From positions 1-12,550 of the forward strand of contig JAFVAA010000786.1 in assembly GCA_017476305.1 (NCBI GenBank): a stretch of DNA of 12,550 nt. The letters run 5' to 3'. The stretch comes from Lachnospiraceae bacterium. GTDB lineage: Bacteria; Bacillota; Clostridia; Lachnospirales; Lachnospiraceae. Under the pieces are notes generated by a model. That model was not told where the DNA came from and did not search any database. It saw nothing but the letters and a program-made list of their open reading frames with translations. Below, piece by piece: positions 6,317 to 12,550 of the stretch. Each line of letters opens with the position of its first letter. Position 1 is the first letter of the stretch. The position numbers and the translations under genes were made by a program.

Positions 6317-9300
6317 ATGCTATGCACCGGCACAGTGCTATGCGCCGCCTCTGTGCTTTTCGGCGAGCCCGTACATGCCTCTGCTCTGACAGACTTTAAT
6401 TCCGACTATGTCTCTACCGTTTACGGAGAAGAAAGCGGGCTTGCTTCCATAGAAATGAATACCATCGCGCAGACAAAGGACGGCTACATATGGTCCGGCT
6501 CTTATTCCGGTCTGTACCGCTTCAATGGGATAAAATTCGAAAAAATGAATCTAGATGACCGTATCAGTAATGTTACCTGGCTCTTCGAAGACAGTCTCGG
6601 AAAGCTTTGGATCGGCACGAACGACAGCGGCGTATTCTGCTATGAACCGGATACCAAAAAAGTAACTCTGTTTTCTACAAAAGAAGGACTTTCCTCGAAT
6701 TCCATCCGCTCCATCTGTGAGGGCGCAGACCGGACGATTTATGTCAGCACTGCAGCAGAGCTCTGCCGGATCACGAAAGATAAGACCGTCTTTGTATATA
6801 AAGAGCTTTCCCAAATCACCTGCGTATATAATCTAAGCTGCATCGGGGATGACATGATCACCGGCGTGACACAGAACGGGCTTTTATTCGTACTTCAGAA
6901 CGATGAGCTCCTTGCCACGAAGGAGTTTGAAAACACGCCCGAAAGTACCAATCCCCTTTCCTATACGGCTGCCGCCTGTGATTCCTCTAAAAATTTTCTC
7001 GCCGGCACCACAGGAGGAGTTTTCGAAAGACTGCATTTCGACGGAAAGAGCTTTCGCAGTAAGGGCATTATCCGGACAAATGATATATCCATGACCAACT
7101 TTTGCGTATATAACGAAAAGGCAAATGGATTTTTCATCGCAGCAGACAGCGGATTTGCCTTTGCAAATACCTCCGGAAATTTAGAGATTCTGACCAGAGA
7201 CAATTTCTCAAGTGCGATAACCCATGCCGTGGTAGATTATCAGGAAAATATCTGGTTCGTATCCTCCAAACAGGGAATTTTAAAGTTATCCGCAAATCCT
7301 TTTGTCAATATCCGAAAGAAGGGCAATCTCCCGGAGAGCATCCCAGGTGGCGCTGTAAATGCCACACTGCTTGACGGAAATATTCTCTACATCGGAACAG
7401 ATAGCGGCATTTACACGATAAATACAGAAGACAATACTCTCGTGGAAACAAAATATGCAGCACTCCTGGAAAGCCTTTCCGGCGAAAGAATCCGTCACAT
7501 TATGATGGACAGTACAAGAACCCTCTGGGCAAGCACCTACGGGGAAATCGGACTGGCAAGCATGTCTGCTGACGGAACATATACCCACTACAGCAAAACC
7601 AATTCCAGCCTTTTAGGAAGCCGTTTTCGTTTTACGCTGGAATTAAAGAACGGAGATATCGCTGCTTTTTCCACAGATGGAATCAACTTTCTCCACAAAG
7701 GCAAGGTCATAAAAACCATCGGTGCTGCGGATGGACTTTCCGTACCGCAAACCCTTTCTGCAGCAGAAAGAGAGGATGGCAGCCTTCTCGTCGGCTCGGA
7801 TGGCGGCGGGATTTATATTGTAAAGGACGGGAATATCACAGACACCATTGACGCGGAAGACGGTCTAAAGTCTCTTATCGTTTTAAAGATTGTCCCATGC
7901 GGGGATGGCTGGTTCTATGTTACCAGCAACGGCATTTACTACGACAACGGGAAAGATTCTATTAAGAAGCTGGAAAATTTCCCATATGCAAATAATTACG
8001 ATATCTACATTACAGAGGACGGTGCTGCATGGATTACCGGCAGTGCGGGTATCTATGTAACGAATGTAAAAAAGATGATAAAGGATAAAAAATATCAATA
8101 TGTCCTTTTAAACCGGAAATGGGGACTGGATACCACCTTTACCGCAAATGCATGGAACAGTGCCTCTGGCGACGATTTTTTCCTATGCTGTACGGATGGT
8201 GTCCGTAAAATCAATACAAAGACCTATCATGATTTTAACCGGAATTACAATATTTCCATTTATTCCTTTTTACATAATGAGAAGAAAAATGTTCCATGGA
8301 AAGACCGGAAATATGTCATTCCTGCAGGAGAAGGGACGCTGCAGATCCATCCCGTGATATTGAACTACACGATGTCGGATCCACTGGTATCCATTTCTGT
8401 AGATGGCATGAAAAAACTATCACTAAAGGCACACCAATCGGAGCTTCCGGAAATGTATGTAAATGATTTTCCATATGGTGACTATATCCTGCATGTCAGA
8501 GTCATCAATGAAATTGACGGAAGCATCCTAAAGGAGGCATCCTTTCCGATTCATAAGTCTTCCAGACTTTATGAGCATAATTATTTTAAAATCTACCTGC
8601 TCTTCGTCTGCGTCATGCTCATCGCCTTCATCGCATGGCTGGTCGCAGAAATGAGCAATATGGCAGTGATCAACAGACAATACGACCAGATTCGCGAGGC
8701 AAAGGAGGAAGCCGAATACGCCAATCAGGCAAAGTCCAAGTTTCTCGCAAATATGTCGCACGAAATCCGGACGCCGATTAATGCGGTACTCGGTATGGAT
8801 GAAATGATTTTAAGAGAAAGCACCGAGCCGGATATCAGAGGATATGCAGCAGATATTTTCACAGCAGGAAATACACTGCTCTCCCTGATCAATGACATTT
8901 TAGATTCCTCAAAAATCGAATCCGGAAAAATGGAGATCGTACCGGTGGAATATGAGCTTTCCACCCTCCTAAGAGATCTGGTCAATATGATTCAGGGAAG
9001 GGCACAGGCAAAGGATTTGATTTTAGAGGTTGAAGTAAAGGAAAGTCTGCCGGTAAAGCTTTTCGGTGATGATGTCCGAATCAGACAGGTCATTACGAAT
9101 ATCTTAACCAATGCGGTCAAATATACGCCGTCCGGTACGGTCTGGTTCCGGGTAAACGGAGAGATGGACGGAGAAGATGCGATTCTTCATTTCGAAGTAG
9201 AGGATACCGGTATCGGAATCAAGGAAGAGGATATGCCGAAGCTCTTTGAGGAATTTCAGAGGATTGAGGAAAGCAGAAACCGGAACATAGAAGGGACGGG

Positions 9301-10543
9301 GCTTGGCATGAATATTACCATCCAGCTCTTGGCACTCATGGGAAGTAAGCTGCAGGTAAAAAGCGTGTACGGAAAGGGTTCCACCTTTTACTTTGATCTC
9401 AGGCAAAGGGTCATGGAAAACACGCCAATCGGTAACTTTAATGAAATGCTTAAACACTCCGCAGACAGCTATACCTATGAGGGCGGATTTCAGGCTCCAA
9501 ATGCCAAGGTTTTGGTCGTAGACGATAATGCCACGAACCGGAAGGTATTCCGCAGTCTTTTAAAGATTACGAAGATTCAGGTCTCTGAGGCAGGAAGCGG
9601 CAAAGAGGCACTTGACCTCGTAGAAAATACAGACTTTGACATGATCTTTATGGATCACATGATGCCGGATATGGATGGTGTGGAAACCATGCAGCGGATG
9701 CGGCAGATGGAGCGTTTAAAAGAGGTTCCGATCTATGTCCTGACTGCAAATGCCGTAACCGGTGCGAAGGAGCAGTATTTAGAGCTTGGATTCGACGGCT
9801 TTATTTCGAAACCGATTGTTTCGGAAAAGCTGGAAAACGCACTAAAGGACGAACTGCCGGAGGAGCTTTTAGAGCCACTCGACGAAGCTGCTTTAGAAAG
9901 GACATCGGAGAAAAAAGCGGCATTCTCCATAGACGATTATCCTGTAGTCGATGGTCTGGACTGGAGCTATGCACAGATGCACCTGCCGGAGGAGGAGCTT
10001 CTTATCTCTACGGTAAAAGATTTTTATGAGGTACTTCTCATACAGGCAGATAAGCTTCAGGAAATGTACCAGGCAGTCGTAAAGGAGCCGTCCGGTGAAC
10101 CGATGACTGCCTACCGCATTCAGGTGCATGCGATGAAAAGTGTCGCTGCCACGATAGGAATCGTACCCTTAGCGGGTATGGCAAAGATGTTAGAGTACGC
10201 TGCGAGAGAGGAGGACTTTGATACCATTCTCTCCCTGCATGATACCTTTATCAGGGAATGGAAATCCTACCGGGAAAAGCTTACCGGAGTATTCGGAACC
10301 GGTACAGAGGAAACCGGAAGGGCAGAGGCAGATAAAGGTATGCTCCTCGCCATGTTCTCCATGCTTCGGCCTGCAATTGATGATTTTGATTTAGATACCG
10401 TCGATGAGATTTTAGAAAAGCTAAAATCCTATCGCTATCCGGAAAAAGTAGAGGAAAAAATGCCGGAGCTGATTGCAGCCGTAAAGGAAATGGAAGCCGA
10501 GGAAGCGGACAGGATCATGGCAGAGATGGAGCAGGTAATGTAG
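6317..10543 (+). CDS. propeller-type hybrid sensor histidine kinase (HK-REC-Hpt)
   Basis: A 1408-residue membrane sensor for a His-Asp-His-Asp phosphorelay. The N-terminus is a signal sequence ending near PVHASA (residue 23). The extracytoplasmic part (about 24-670) is built of Reg_prop beta-propeller repeats, with blades such as TKDGYIWSGSYSGLYRFNG and DSLGKLWIGTNDSGVF. A Y_Y_Y-like domain (about 680-750) and one membrane helix (about 759-779) follow. The cytoplasmic part holds a coiled coil, HisKA with MSHEIRTP (His815), HATPase with N932 in NILTNAVKYT, DTGIGI at 963 and GTGLGM at 993, a receiver (DD 1069-1070, phospho-Asp1113, Lys1165), an Hpt domain with VHAMKS (His1271) and a helical tail of unknown role (about 1335-1408). 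This resembles the one-protein hybrid systems of gut bacteria that sense glycan breakdown products, but it lacks the AraC-type output of the Bacteroides forms. The ATG lacks a ribosome site and its signal peptide has no basic n-region, so the start is uncertain. Confidence 0.92.
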   Translation: MLCTGTVLCAASVLFGEPVHASALTDFNSDYVSTVYGEESGLASIEMNTIAQTKDGYIWSGSYSGLYRFNGIKFEKMNLDDRISNVTWLFEDSLGKLWIGTNDSGVFCYEPDTKKVTLFSTKEGLSSNSIRSICEGADRTIYVSTAAELCRITKDKTVFVYKELSQITCVYNLSCIGDDMITGVTQNGLLFVLQNDELLATKEFENTPESTNPLSYTAAACDSSKNFLAGTTGGVFERLHFDGKSFRSKGIIRTNDISMTNFCVYNEKANGFFIAADSGFAFANTSGNLEILTRDNFSSAITHAVVDYQENIWFVSSKQGILKLSANPFVNIRKKGNLPESIPGGAVNATLLDGNILYIGTDSGIYTINTEDNTLVETKYAALLESLSGERIRHIMMDSTRTLWASTYGEIGLASMSADGTYTHYSKTNSSLLGSRFRFTLELKNGDIAAFSTDGINFLHKGKVIKTIGAADGLSVPQTLSAAEREDGSLLVGSDGGGIYIVKDGNITDTIDAEDGLKSLIVLKIVPCGDGWFYVTSNGIYYDNGKDSIKKLENFPYANNYDIYITEDGAAWITGSAGIYVTNVKKMIKDKKYQYVLLNRKWGLDTTFTANAWNSASGDDFFLCCTDGVRKINTKTYHDFNRNYNISIYSFLHNEKKNVPWKDRKYVIPAGEGTLQIHPVILNYTMSDPLVSISVDGMKKLSLKAHQSELPEMYVNDFPYGDYILHVRVINEIDGSILKEASFPIHKSSRLYEHNYFKIYLLFVCVMLIAFIAWLVAEMSNMAVINRQYDQIREAKEEAEYANQAKSKFLANMSHEIRTPINAVLGMDEMILRESTEPDIRGYAADIFTAGNTLLSLINDILDSSKIESGKMEIVPVEYELSTLLRDLVNMIQGRAQAKDLILEVEVKESLPVKLFGDDVRIRQVITNILTNAVKYTPSGTVWFRVNGEMDGEDAILHFEVEDTGIGIKEEDMPKLFEEFQRIEESRNRNIEGTGLGMNITIQLLALMGSKLQVKSVYGKGSTFYFDLRQRVMENTPIGNFNEMLKHSADSYTYEGGFQAPNAKVLVVDDNATNRKVFRSLLKITKIQVSEAGSGKEALDLVENTDFDMIFMDHMMPDMDGVETMQRMRQMERLKEVPIYVLTANAVTGAKEQYLELGFDGFISKPIVSEKLENALKDELPEELLEPLDEAALERTSEKKAAFSIDDYPVVDGLDWSYAQMHLPEEELLISTVKDFYEVLLIQADKLQEMYQAVVKEPSGEPMTAYRIQVHAMKSVAATIGIVPLAGMAKMLEYAAREEDFDTILSLHDTFIREWKSYREKLTGVFGTGTEETGRAEADKGMLLAMFSMLRPAIDDFDLDTVDEILEKLKSYRYPEKVEEKMPELIAAVKEMEAEEADRIMAEMEQVM

Positions 10544-10550
10544 CAGCACA

Positions 10551-10589
10551 GCACGCAAAGTGCAATTTTTAAAACATACCTATGGTATG
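10551..10589 (+). terminator. weak terminator-like hairpins after the kinase gene
   Basis: GCAC-GCAAA-GTGC (10551-10563) is followed by AATTTTT, a short stem with a T tract eight bases after the kinase stop. Directly after it, CATACC-TAT-GGTATG (10575-10589) forms a second perfect 6-base hairpin. Neither is strong alone; together with the promoter at 10673 they suggest the response regulator is at least partly transcribed separately. A perfect 12-base palindrome, CACACATGTGTG, lies at 10613-10624. Confidence 0.35.
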
Positions 10590-10672
10590 CTGCTTAGTGC
10601 TGTTACAATTTACACACATGTGTGAATCCGTAACTAACGTATAAAGATTTATTACAATTTTAAATCCTATTC

Positions 10673-10699
10673 TTGCAATATGGACCTGATTGCTATAAT
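10673..10699 (+). promoter_or_regulatory. extended -10 promoter of the response regulator gene
   Basis: TGCTATAAT (10691-10699) is a perfect extended -10 element (TGN before TATAAT). TTGCAA at 10673-10678 gives a -35-like box at a short 15-base spacing, which extended -10 promoters tolerate. The regulator start codon is at 10855, leaving a leader of roughly 150 nt. Confidence 0.6.
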
Positions 10700-10705
10700 A
10701 TATTG

Positions 10706-10854
10706 AAAGAGGTAACCGGTCTATCAGGACGAACCATTGATATAAAAAACGGCAATCCGGTACTTATCGGAAAGCCAATACAGCACTTTATGTCTACGCA
10801 CTGCTGGCACAAGGTCGCTCTATACGTAAACGCAGTGCAGAAATGAGGAGTATT
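10706..10854 (+). other. long untranslated leader of the response regulator gene, function unknown
   Basis: About 150 bases lie between the predicted transcription start and the ATG. The segment holds GCACTGC (10798-10804) and its complement GCAGTGC (10832-10838), a 7-base stem that ends just before the AGGAG ribosome site, and an ACCGG/CCGGT pair further upstream. The regulator frame is also open through 10741-10854 with peptide-like content (GTYRKANTALYVYALLAQGR) but has no good start there, so a decayed small gene is another reading. It does not match any riboswitch consensus I can recall. Confidence 0.35.
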
Positions 10855-11622
10855 ATGAAAACAGTAATCATCATTGGAAAAATGAACAAATTAATGAAGG
10901 ATTTAAATGACTATTTGAAAATTTATTTTCAAGTGCAGATCTGCGCAGATGATATCAATAATGCGGAGGGCATGCTGAAGGTCGTAGAACCTGACCTCAT
11001 TATGATAAATCTTATGGGCTATACTGCCGGGGAGCGGGATTTATTTAAAACCATCCAGATCAATTTCCCGACATTCCCGGTCATCACAATCGGTACCGAA
11101 GCAGAACAGAAGATTTTCGCGGACTTTTATTCCGGCGTGCAGTTCGAAAACCTCGTGCGTCCTTTAGAAAACACGGTAATCCTTTCTGCTATCTGCAAAC
11201 GTCTCGGCATCTCCGAGCAGGAAGTAAAGGAAAATGCAAATCTGCCAAAGGACAACCGCCCGAAGATTCTGGCGGTAGATGATAATATGTCAATCCTGCG
11301 AAACATTAAAAGTATTTTGGAAGAAAAATATAATGTTTCGCTCGCCAACTCCGGCATGAAAGCCATGAACATGATCGGAAAGAGCCGTCCGGATCTCATA
11401 CTGCTGGATTACGAAATGCCGGTCGTGGACGGGAAGCAGACTCTGGAAATGATCCGCGCGGACGAAGACATCAAAGATATTCCGGTCATCTTTTTGACCG
11501 GAGTGAATGACGAAAATCATATCCGGGCTGTTTTGGCACTGAAACCGGCGAGATATCTTTTAAAGCCTGTGATTCCGGAGAAGGTGATAGATGCGATAGA
11601 GACTGTGTTAAAAAATAAATAA
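10855..11622 (+). CDS. response regulator: pseudo-receiver plus intact receiver
   Basis: A 255-residue cytoplasmic protein with two CheY-like halves and no DNA-binding or enzyme domain. The N-terminal half (about 1-118) keeps the alternating strand/helix pattern (KTVIIIGK, DLIMINLMGY, FPVITIGT, LVRPLENTV) but has no acidic pair, and Asn52 stands where the phospho-Asp should be, so it cannot be phosphorylated in the usual way. The C-terminal half (about 135-255) is a complete receiver with VDDN (Asp142-143), LLDYEMP (Asp185), FLTG (Thr215) and LLKPV (Lys237). It is the likely terminal phospho-acceptor for the Hpt domain of the kinase just upstream, acting through protein contacts. ATG at 10855 is chosen because AGGAG lies four bases upstream; the in-frame ATG at 10843 precedes that site. 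It has its own promoter. Confidence 0.85.
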   Translation: MKTVIIIGKMNKLMKDLNDYLKIYFQVQICADDINNAEGMLKVVEPDLIMINLMGYTAGERDLFKTIQINFPTFPVITIGTEAEQKIFADFYSGVQFENLVRPLENTVILSAICKRLGISEQEVKENANLPKDNRPKILAVDDNMSILRNIKSILEEKYNVSLANSGMKAMNMIGKSRPDLILLDYEMPVVDGKQTLEMIRADEDIKDIPVIFLTGVNDENHIRAVLALKPARYLLKPVIPEKVIDAIETVLKNK

Positions 11623-11661
11623 TACATAACGTGCAAACAGCGGCATGCGGCTGGAGCGGGC

Positions 11662-12112
11662 TCAATCGTTTCCTCCATCACCCTCACGGCTCATTGCATA
11701 ATCCATGATCTGTTCCGGATGCCTTAGCAGATAAGAAACACAGAACTGGTGTTGGAAATTCCTGTGAACGAACTTGAAGTCCAAGCCGTCCTAAACAAAC
11801 ATACAGGCACGCTCCGCCATGACATAAAAGGCTTCATCATAGAATTTATCATCCTCCACCTTGCCTTTCTTCGCATAGGTAAGAGCCATGATCCCGAGCA
11901 GTAATGGCATCAAGCAGATTCTTGCTCTTCTTCAAGCCATATTTGACAAGGCTCACATACACGGGAATCCGTTGGTCATTTTCAAGTGTGTCCAGCAATA
12001 GATACTTCATCATCATGGTCTTACCCATGCCCGAGCATGTCAAGTATGTGACACCTAATTGTGATTTTTCTGAATCAGAACTTGATAACGCATCACAGAT
12101 ACGTTGGATAGA
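11662..12112 (-). pseudogene. NACHT-type NTPase remnant (internal deletion, frame change, stop)
   Basis: Two pieces of a NACHT/STAND NTPase remain. The first, open from 12112, contains a Walker A-like TCSGMGKTMMMKYLLLDTLE (12040-11981) followed by IPVYVSLVKYG and ends at LLDAI near 11905. The second, in another frame from 11904, reads LLLGIMALTYAKKGKVEDDK, then FYDEAFYVMAE, a TAG at 11793-11791, and DGLDFKFVHRNFQHQFCVSY, which resembles the end of the NACHT module and the segment after it (MALTYA...FYxxAY...FxxxFQQFC). In intact relatives some 200 residues containing Walker B lie between these pieces; here they are missing, with the junction at about 11902-11911. The first glycine of the P-loop is also replaced by Thr. 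Intact bacterial NACHT proteins include anti-phage defence NTPases; this copy is surely non-functional. Family assignment is from motif memory. Confidence 0.72.
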
Positions 12113-12141
12113 TTAGTGCCAAAGCACCAAAAATGCGTTTT

Positions 12142-12164
12142 GCACCTTTTTTAGAAAAGGGTGC
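12142..12164. repeat. short hairpin between the two pseudogenes
   Basis: GCACCTTTT (12142-12150) pairs with AAAAGGGTGC (12155-12164) with one bulged G. It may have been the terminator of the Rpn-type gene read on the minus strand, although only an interrupted A/T run follows. The rest of 12113-12207 shows no gene. Confidence 0.3.
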
Positions 12165-12207
12165 TATGCCGATAGACAGGCACAACACCCGGATAGATAA
12201 CAAACTT

Positions 12208-12550
12208 TTATTTGCTTAATTTTGCTGAGTACATTGCTTTATCTTTTTCAGAAATTCCTATTGCAGCCATAGCTTCATCAGTTGTCATTTCAGAATTTTT
12301 AATCAAATTTTTCAGCGATTCAAATACTCCCTCTATAACACCTTTTTCAAGATTTTTCCTCGCTACCATTTGACCATAATCGCACATGCTAATCATCTCC
12401 TTTTCCATTTCCTTTGTCATTGCAAGATCAAACTCGTCACTATATTCTTCCGATAGTCTGGTGGATTCAAAATCACCCACAAACTCACTATAGGCTTTAC
12501 CTTTTCATAATGACTATTCGTAAATACTGTCCCATATTGTGCAGAAAGCA
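12208..12550 (-). pseudogene. Rpn-family nuclease/putative transposase remnant (runs off right edge)
   Basis: The C-terminal 90 residues (12480-12208) read SEEYSDEFDLAMTKEMEKEM, then CDYGQMVARKNLEKGVIEG, LKNLIKNSEMTTDEAMAAIG and KDKAMYSAKLSK. This is the characteristic tail of Rpn (PD-(D/E)XK, YhgA-like) recombination-promoting nucleases of Clostridia. Upstream, in a different frame (about 12548-12485), lies SAQYGTVFTNSHYEKVKPIV, a mid-protein motif of the same family. The roughly 100 residues normally between these parts are missing and the frames do not join, so the gene has an internal deletion with a frameshift near 12480. The N-terminal nuclease core would lie beyond the window. Not expected to be functional. 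Confidence 0.72.

Noticed and set aside
6450..6470. Internal ATG near 6457 as the true start of the kinase
   Set aside because: It has no ribosome site and would remove the signal sequence and the start of the first propeller blade.
10706..10854. Cyclic-di-GMP type I riboswitch before the response regulator
   Set aside because: The region has some purine-rich segments, but the conserved riboswitch core as I recall it cannot be placed.
11904..12116. Plus-strand 70-codon frame over the NACHT remnant
   Set aside because: No ribosome site and no recognisable motif; the opposite strand carries the P-loop and the NACHT-like segments.
1..12550. CRISPR array, tRNA or rRNA gene
   Set aside because: No regularly spaced direct repeats and no cloverleaf or rRNA-like sequence were seen on either strand.

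Overview
The window looks like chromosomal DNA of a Gram-positive anaerobe of the Clostridia, most likely Lachnospiraceae. This is inferred from moderate-to-low GC, strong GGAGG-type ribosome sites, GTG starts after good Shine-Dalgarno sequences, and the family mix: a very large propeller-type hybrid histidine kinase, an orphan ECF-S-like membrane protein, a pseudo-receiver response regulator, a GT2 rhamnosyltransferase-like enzyme and Rpn-type nuclease remnants. No RNA gene, CRISPR array or intact transposase was seen.

Left half (1-5377, all minus strand). Reading with transcription from the right: a methyl-accepting chemotaxis protein (5377-3608), then a lipoprotein of the YtfQ-like (galactofuranose/galactose type) solute-binding family (3418-2312), then a short RelA/SpoT enzyme with HD hydrolase, synthetase and TGS domains but no C-terminal regulatory half (2096-630), then the start of a GT2 glycosyltransferase that runs off the left edge (506-1). 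Promoters with near-consensus -35/-10 boxes and 17-base spacers precede the RelA/SpoT and GT2 genes. A 97-base MITE-like element flanked by CTAAG direct repeats sits between the chemoreceptor and the binding protein, directly upstream of the latter's ribosome site.

Middle (5378-11622, plus strand). After a divergent intergenic region holding an 18-base perfect inverted repeat and an AT-rich operator-like palindrome come an ECF-S-like membrane protein (5681-6292), a 1408-residue hybrid histidine kinase (propeller, Y_Y_Y, membrane helix, HisKA, HATPase, receiver, Hpt, helical tail; 6317-10543), and a separate response regulator with one degenerate and one intact receiver (10855-11622) that has its own extended -10 promoter and a leader of about 150 nt. 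The S protein and the kinase lie in the same reading frame, separated by one TAG and eight sense codons, and the kinase ATG has no Shine-Dalgarno sequence. This is the most unusual point of the window: a possible split, or stop-interrupted, membrane sensor in which an ECF-S fold works with a propeller kinase instead of with an ECF ATPase module.

Right end (11623-12550). Decayed accessory genes on the minus strand: a NACHT-type NTPase remnant (P-loop plus the C-terminal end of the module, with the middle deleted, a frame change and an internal stop) and an Rpn-family nuclease/transposase remnant with an internal deletion and frame change. This looks like the edge of a degraded defence/mobile region.

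Together the intact genes suggest an environmental-sensing neighbourhood (sugar sensing and taxis, phosphorelay, stringent alarmone metabolism). Only the S protein/kinase/regulator set is tightly organised as a functional unit.
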